In this document: positions 60,781 through 64,000 of the stretch, piece after piece
Layout: the number at the start of each line of letters is the position of its first letter
Numbering within the stretch: the first letter of the stretch is position 1
Assembly: GCA_900318175.1 (NCBI GenBank)
Contig: ONJQ01000009.1
Coordinates: forward strand, 23,291 to 87,290
Direction of reading: 5' to 3'
Source: an uncultured Bacteroidales bacterium
GTDB taxonomy: Bacteria > Bacteroidota > Bacteroidia > Bacteroidales > P3
Length of the DNA stretch: 64,000 nucleotides
Position numbers and translations under genes: made by a program
Notes under the pieces: model-generated
The model's input: only the letters and a program-made list of their open reading frames with translations
Told to the model about the DNA's origin: nothing
The model's database searches: none

Positions 60781-61323
60781 ATGAGTAAAAAATTCATCTG
60801 CCCCGTGTGCGGCTATGTTTATGAAGGCGACACCATGCCCGAGAAGTGCCCCATCTGCGGCAAACAAATGCAGGAAGTAAAAGAAGACATCAAGACCTGG
60901 GCCGCCGAGCATATCGTCGGCGTGGCAAAGGATGCCCCTGAAGATATCAAGGCCGACCTGCGCATGAACTTCGAAGGCGAGTGCAAAGAAGTTGGCATGT
61001 ATCTTGCCATGGCCCGTGTGGCTCACCGCGAGGGCTACCCCGAAATTGGCCTCTACTGGGAGAAGGCCGCCTATGAGGAGGCTGAGCACGCCGCCAAGTT
61101 TGCCGAGCTGCTGGGTGAAGTGCTGACCGACAGCACCGCTCAGAACCTGAAGATGCGCGTCGATGCCGAGTACGGTGCCACCGCCGGCAAGACCGACCTG
61201 GCCAAGCGCGCCAAGGCTCTCAACCTCGATGCCATCCACGACACCGTCCACGAAATGGCTCGCGACGAGGCCCGTCACGGCAAAGCTCTCGAAGGCCTCC
61301 TGAATCGTTATTTCAACAAATAA
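60781..61323 (+). CDS. Reverse rubrerythrin (N-terminal rubredoxin, ferritin-like diiron domain)
   Basis: The 180-aa product begins with a rubredoxin-like domain ([20 protein letters not shown], then ICGK), giving the four Cys ligands. The ferritin-like domain has diiron ligands in [35 protein letters not shown] and [16 protein letters not shown]. In classical rubrerythrin the rubredoxin is C-terminal; this order is the reverse form, which reduces hydrogen peroxide, and often oxygen, with NADH-derived electrons. It has its own promoter with a candidate operator and a strong terminator, so it is regulated separately from the upstream flavodiiron unit. Confidence 0.95.
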   Translation: MSKKFICPVCGYVYEGDTMPEKCPICGKQMQEVKEDIKTWAAEHIVGVAKDAPEDIKADLRMNFEGECKEVGMYLAMARVAHREGYPEIGLYWEKAAYEEAEHAAKFAELLGEVLTDSTAQNLKMRVDAEYGATAGKTDLAKRAKALNLDAIHDTVHEMARDEARHGKALEGLLNRYFNK

Positions 61324-61337
61324 GCGCAGCCTTCCTA

Positions 61338-61381
61338 AAAACAAAGGCAGGGTATCCTATCGGGTACCCTGCTTTTGTTTT
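61338..61381. terminator. Bidirectional terminator after rubrerythrin
   Basis: A ~17-bp stem (61338-61354 with 61365-61381, one wobble), extendable through TCC/GGG to a TATC loop, is flanked by A and T runs. It serves rubrerythrin and the convergent minus-strand gene ending at 61393. Confidence 0.88.
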
Positions 61382-61392
61382 CAATCTGGTTA

Positions 61393-62352
61393 CTATTTCT
61401 TGATATAGGAAAGGAAGTCGAGGTCAATGCTCAACGCCAAGAAAGGCTTGAGCAGCCACGACTTAGCCGTCACGTCGTCGATGGTTTCAGACTTCAGCAC
61501 CGACCCTTCATCATAACCGGACACCAGCACGTTGTACTCCGCAATGTTGACACCTACGGTGAAGTAGAAGAAATCGACAAAGCGGAACGAGGGTCCGACA
61601 TAGAAATTCTTGAAGAGATTGCTGCCGCCGAAGCCCACATAGATGCCCACATCGTAGGCAAAATCCTGGTCAAATTTGCGCAACTCAGGGGTCTTGATGT
61701 TGGTCTCGCCTATCTTGACGGACTTGTGGTCTTTGTTGAAATATTGGGTCAAATCCCAAAGCATGACGGATGCACCCGTGACGAAATCGAACTCGATGTT
61801 GCCCGCATTGCGGTTGCGCAGCACCTTGTTGTAGGTGCCGGCTTCAGCGGCGGGCTGCAGACGCACCTCCCAGTTGGGCGTGCGGTAAAAACGCATCGCT
61901 ATGCCTTGTATGGCACGCACTTTCTTCTTGCGGTTTGTGGCCTCCGCCACTCGTGCCTCGGCATCTTTGGCGCGTTGCAGAAGGTATTTGTTGGCCTCCT
62001 CTTTGCGCACATTCTCCAACTCAGCGGTGCGGACAAGCTGGTTGAGCGAGTCTACCAAATGGCGGTAATGGTCGCGGTCGGCCTCAATCTTGTTCTGGTC
62101 CACGCCGGACTTGGTGAAGATTTCCTTATAGAATTTCTCCTTCTCGGCCATCAACGCCTCGCGCTCCTGCACGTTGCGGAGCATGGAGCTGTCCACCACC
62201 CGCACCTTAACGGTGTCCGTGCGGATCAGGAATACCGTGTCCGTGCGCAACAGCAGAACCGTGTCGCGCAGCGTCACAGTGTCCTGCCCCTGCACCACTC
62301 CAACGGCAGCGGCCAGCAGTAAGAACCATAGCAATAAACGTCTTTTCATCAT
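61393..62352 (-). CDS. Exported coiled-coil protein with barrel-like C-terminal half
   Basis: The 319-aa product has a signal peptide (RLLLWFLLLAAAVGVVQGQ). Directly after it come tandem DTV units (DTVTLRDTV, LRTDTVFLIRTDTVKV), then a coiled coil of ~80 residues (REALMAEKEKFYKEIFTKSG, VRKEEANKYLLQRAKDAEAR). The last ~170 residues look like antiparallel outer-membrane or periplasmic strands (YVGFGGSNLFKNFYVGPSFR, FVDFFYFTVGVNIAEYNVLV), ending SIDLDFLSYIKK without a terminal Phe. It may be a membrane-associated structural protein; the family is not recognised. Confidence 0.75.
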   Translation of the reverse strand: MMKRRLLLWFLLLAAAVGVVQGQDTVTLRDTVLLLRTDTVFLIRTDTVKVRVVDSSMLRNVQEREALMAEKEKFYKEIFTKSGVDQNKIEADRDHYRHLVDSLNQLVRTAELENVRKEEANKYLLQRAKDAEARVAEATNRKKKVRAIQGIAMRFYRTPNWEVRLQPAAEAGTYNKVLRNRNAGNIEFDFVTGASVMLWDLTQYFNKDHKSVKIGETNIKTPELRKFDQDFAYDVGIYVGFGGSNLFKNFYVGPSFRFVDFFYFTVGVNIAEYNVLVSGYDEGSVLKSETIDDVTAKSWLLKPFLALSIDLDFLSYIKK

Positions 62353-62459
62353 TCAGTTATTGTGTAATCGTGTTGCAAATATCTGAGCTTTCCTGGTAAC
62401 GGCGTGCTTGCTTTTTCGAGCGGCAACCCGTCGCCTCCGTCCACAACACACCATGGCCT

Positions 62460-63815
62460 TCAAGCCAACAACTCCACAACCTGCTCCAGAGTCAGGGTGC
62501 TCTGTGTGCCGGTGTTCATATCCTTCACCGTCAGCGTTTGCGAGGCTATCTCCGTCTCGCCCACAAACACCACGTATGGCATGTGGCAGCGGTTGGCGTA
62601 ATCCATCTGCTTTTTCATCTTGGCGTTGTCGGGATAGATGAGGGTGCTGATGCCCGCGGCACGCAAGCGCGCAGCGCAGCTGATGGCATAGGGCAGACTC
62701 TCGGCACCGAAGTTGATGAACAGGGCTTTGGCTGGCTGTCCGAGGTTGGCAGGGAACTTGTCCAGCTCGGTCAGCACATCGTAGATGCGGTCAGCGCCAA
62801 AAGAGATGCCCACACCGGAGACGTCCGGCATACCGAAAATGCCAGTCAGGTTGTCGTACCGGCCACCTCCGCAGATGCTGCCAATGCTCACATTGTGTGC
62901 CTTCACCTCAAAGATGGCACCCGTGTAGTAGTTCAATCCGCGAGCCAGGGTCAAATCCAGTTCCACATGGCAGTGGGGCTTCACCTGGGCTATGTAGTCG
63001 AAGAGTTCCTTCAACTCTTCCACACCCTTAGTGCCCACTTGGTTGCCTTCAAACAGCAGAGCCAGCTGTTCGAGTTTCTCGGTAGCATCACCTGCAAGGG
63101 CAAAAACGGGGTCGAGGGCGGCAATCTGCGCGTCGTCGAGGCCGCGCTCGCGGAGCTCGGCACGCACATTGTCAAGGCCTATCTTATCCAGCTTGTCAAT
63201 GGCCACGGTGATGTCCACCAACTTGTCCGGAGCGCCGATGTGCTCGGCAATGCCGGCCAGCACTTTGCGGTTGTTAATCTTCACCGTCACCTCTACACCA
63301 AGGCGTTCGAAAACGGCATCAATCATCTGCACCAGCTCCAACTCGTTAAGCAGCGAGGTGCTGCCAATCATGTCGGCGTCGCACTGGTAGAACTCACGGT
63401 AGCGGCCCTTCTGCGGGCGGTCGGCACGCCACACGGGTTGGAGCTGATAGCGGCGGAAGGGAAATGTGAGCTGGTCGCGATGCTGCACCACAAACCGGGC
63501 AAAAGGAACCGTGAGGTCATAGCGCAGACCGCGGTCGCAGATGCGGGGAGCCACCTTGTGGTAATCCTGCGTGAAATCCACGCCTTCCATAAAATCACCC
63601 GAGTTGAGGACTTTGAACAGGAGTTTGTCCCCCTCTTCGCCATACTTGCCCATCAGGGTGGAGAGGTTTTCGAGCGAGGGGGTCTCAATAGGTTCAAAAG
63701 CGAAGGTTTTAAACACCTCGCGAATAGTATCGAATATATAGTTGCGACGTGCCATCTCGACAGGCAGGAAGTCGCGTGTACCTTTGGGTATGCTACACTT
63801 CATGATGATAGGCAT
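62460..63815 (-). CDS. hisS: Histidyl-tRNA synthetase
   Basis: The 451-aa class II synthetase charges tRNA-His. The start reads [20 protein letters not shown]. Motif 2 is [20 protein letters not shown] followed by CDADMIGS. The His-specific motif [19 protein letters not shown] is present, and motif 3 is [17 protein letters not shown]-terminal anticodon-binding domain holds [16 protein letters not shown] and ends [10 protein letters not shown]...[11 protein letters not shown] codons at 63815 and 63803 are both possible; the second gives the more usual [12 protein letters not shown] start. No -7 box was found upstream. Confidence 0.97.
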   Translation of the reverse strand: MPIIMKCSIPKGTRDFLPVEMARRNYIFDTIREVFKTFAFEPIETPSLENLSTLMGKYGEEGDKLLFKVLNSGDFMEGVDFTQDYHKVAPRICDRGLRYDLTVPFARFVVQHRDQLTFPFRRYQLQPVWRADRPQKGRYREFYQCDADMIGSTSLLNELELVQMIDAVFERLGVEVTVKINNRKVLAGIAEHIGAPDKLVDITVAIDKLDKIGLDNVRAELRERGLDDAQIAALDPVFALAGDATEKLEQLALLFEGNQVGTKGVEELKELFDYIAQVKPHCHVELDLTLARGLNYYTGAIFEVKAHNVSIGSICGGGRYDNLTGIFGMPDVSGVGISFGADRIYDVLTELDKFPANLGQPAKALFINFGAESLPYAISCAARLRAAGISTLIYPDNAKMKKQMDYANRCHMPYVVFVGETEIASQTLTVKDMNTGTQSTLTLEQVVELLA

Positions 63816-63944
63816 TAATTAAATATTAACTAATAACAGAAAGGGGCATCTTTTATTGTGTCACTGACCAAAAAAAATCCCGACAGCCAGCATCAGCACT
63901 CACTTTTTCCACCCTCCATAAGGCCCTCCCCTACCCTTCCTTCG

Positions 63945-64000
63945 CTCCTTAAAGGTCATTTATCTAATTGTTGTTCCTCATTTGTTCCTTTTTCATTGGA
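63945..64000. repeat. Dispersed 56-bp repeat, copy 2 (cut by the window end)
   Basis: It matches 18781-18836 at about 48 of 56 positions in the same orientation and ends at the last base of the window, so it may be longer. It also follows a CCCTCCCCTACCC run. The 63816-63944 spacer otherwise shows nothing recognisable. Confidence 0.65.

Noticed and set aside
62375-62383. GATATTTGC upstream of the coiled-coil barrel-like gene
   Set aside because: The first base of the -7 box is wrong and no -33 element was found, so I do not call a promoter.

Overview
The window is a stretch of a Bacteroidota chromosome, most likely order Bacteroidales. The evidence is a fused SecDF, type IX secretion (T9SS) components and cargo proteins, a TonB receptor with a carboxypeptidase-regulatory N-terminus, Bacteroidetes-only families (DUF4301, PorV/PorQ-like), and the TAnnTTTGC -7 promoter element upstream of many operons. 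Flavodiiron protein, a rubredoxin-flavin reductase fusion, ferritin and reverse rubrerythrin point to an anaerobe that meets oxygen. Genus cannot be decided from the sequence. No rRNA, tRNA, CRISPR array, transposase or phage gene was seen.

Layout. 1-110 is the start of greA. 202-13438 (minus) is a five-gene secretion/envelope operon: secDF, a small membrane protein, a TonB receptor, a 1609-aa secreted protein and a PorV-like barrel. 13.5-20.4 kb holds housekeeping genes (radC, folB, pheS, a periplasmic cyclophilin), a lipoprotein with a DUF4301 protein, and a LemA/TPM pair. 20.5-20.85 kb holds an orphan 44-aa protein gene with its own promoter and terminator. 21.0-28.0 kb (minus) is a heavy-metal RND efflux operon headed by a His/Cys-rich protein and ending in a NUDIX hydrolase. 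28.0-33.0 kb holds GNAT, lipoprotein and SIMPL genes, a repeat-bearing spacer and two secreted proteins. 33.3-35.7 kb holds hutU and the remains of an MNT/HEPN toxin-antitoxin pair.

36.0-44.6 kb (minus) is a tight operon: a coiled-coil protein, gmk, mreC, mreD, porZ, recO and a subtilisin with a barrel-like C-terminus. mreC to recO are chained by ATGA start/stop overlaps. 44.9-50.3 kb (plus) holds an M16 peptidase and a T9SS type B cargo. 50.4-57.3 kb (minus) is lpxK, cutC, a transglutaminase/thioredoxin-like lipoprotein and an FN3 T9SS cargo. 57.5-61.3 kb (plus) is the oxygen-defence and iron-storage cluster. 61.4-63.8 kb (minus) holds a coiled-coil barrel-like protein and hisS.

Themes: the window is rich in T9SS biology (PorZ, a PorV paralogue and four probable cargo proteins), and envelope genes share operons with DNA repair and nucleotide metabolism. 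Several short dispersed repeats (CTCCTACGGAG palindromes, a 56-bp element, Ser-Asp coding repeats, an AATTGAGCATT element) lie in spacers and also inside reading frames. Coordinates and translations were read by eye; family names rest on motif recognition, not database searches.
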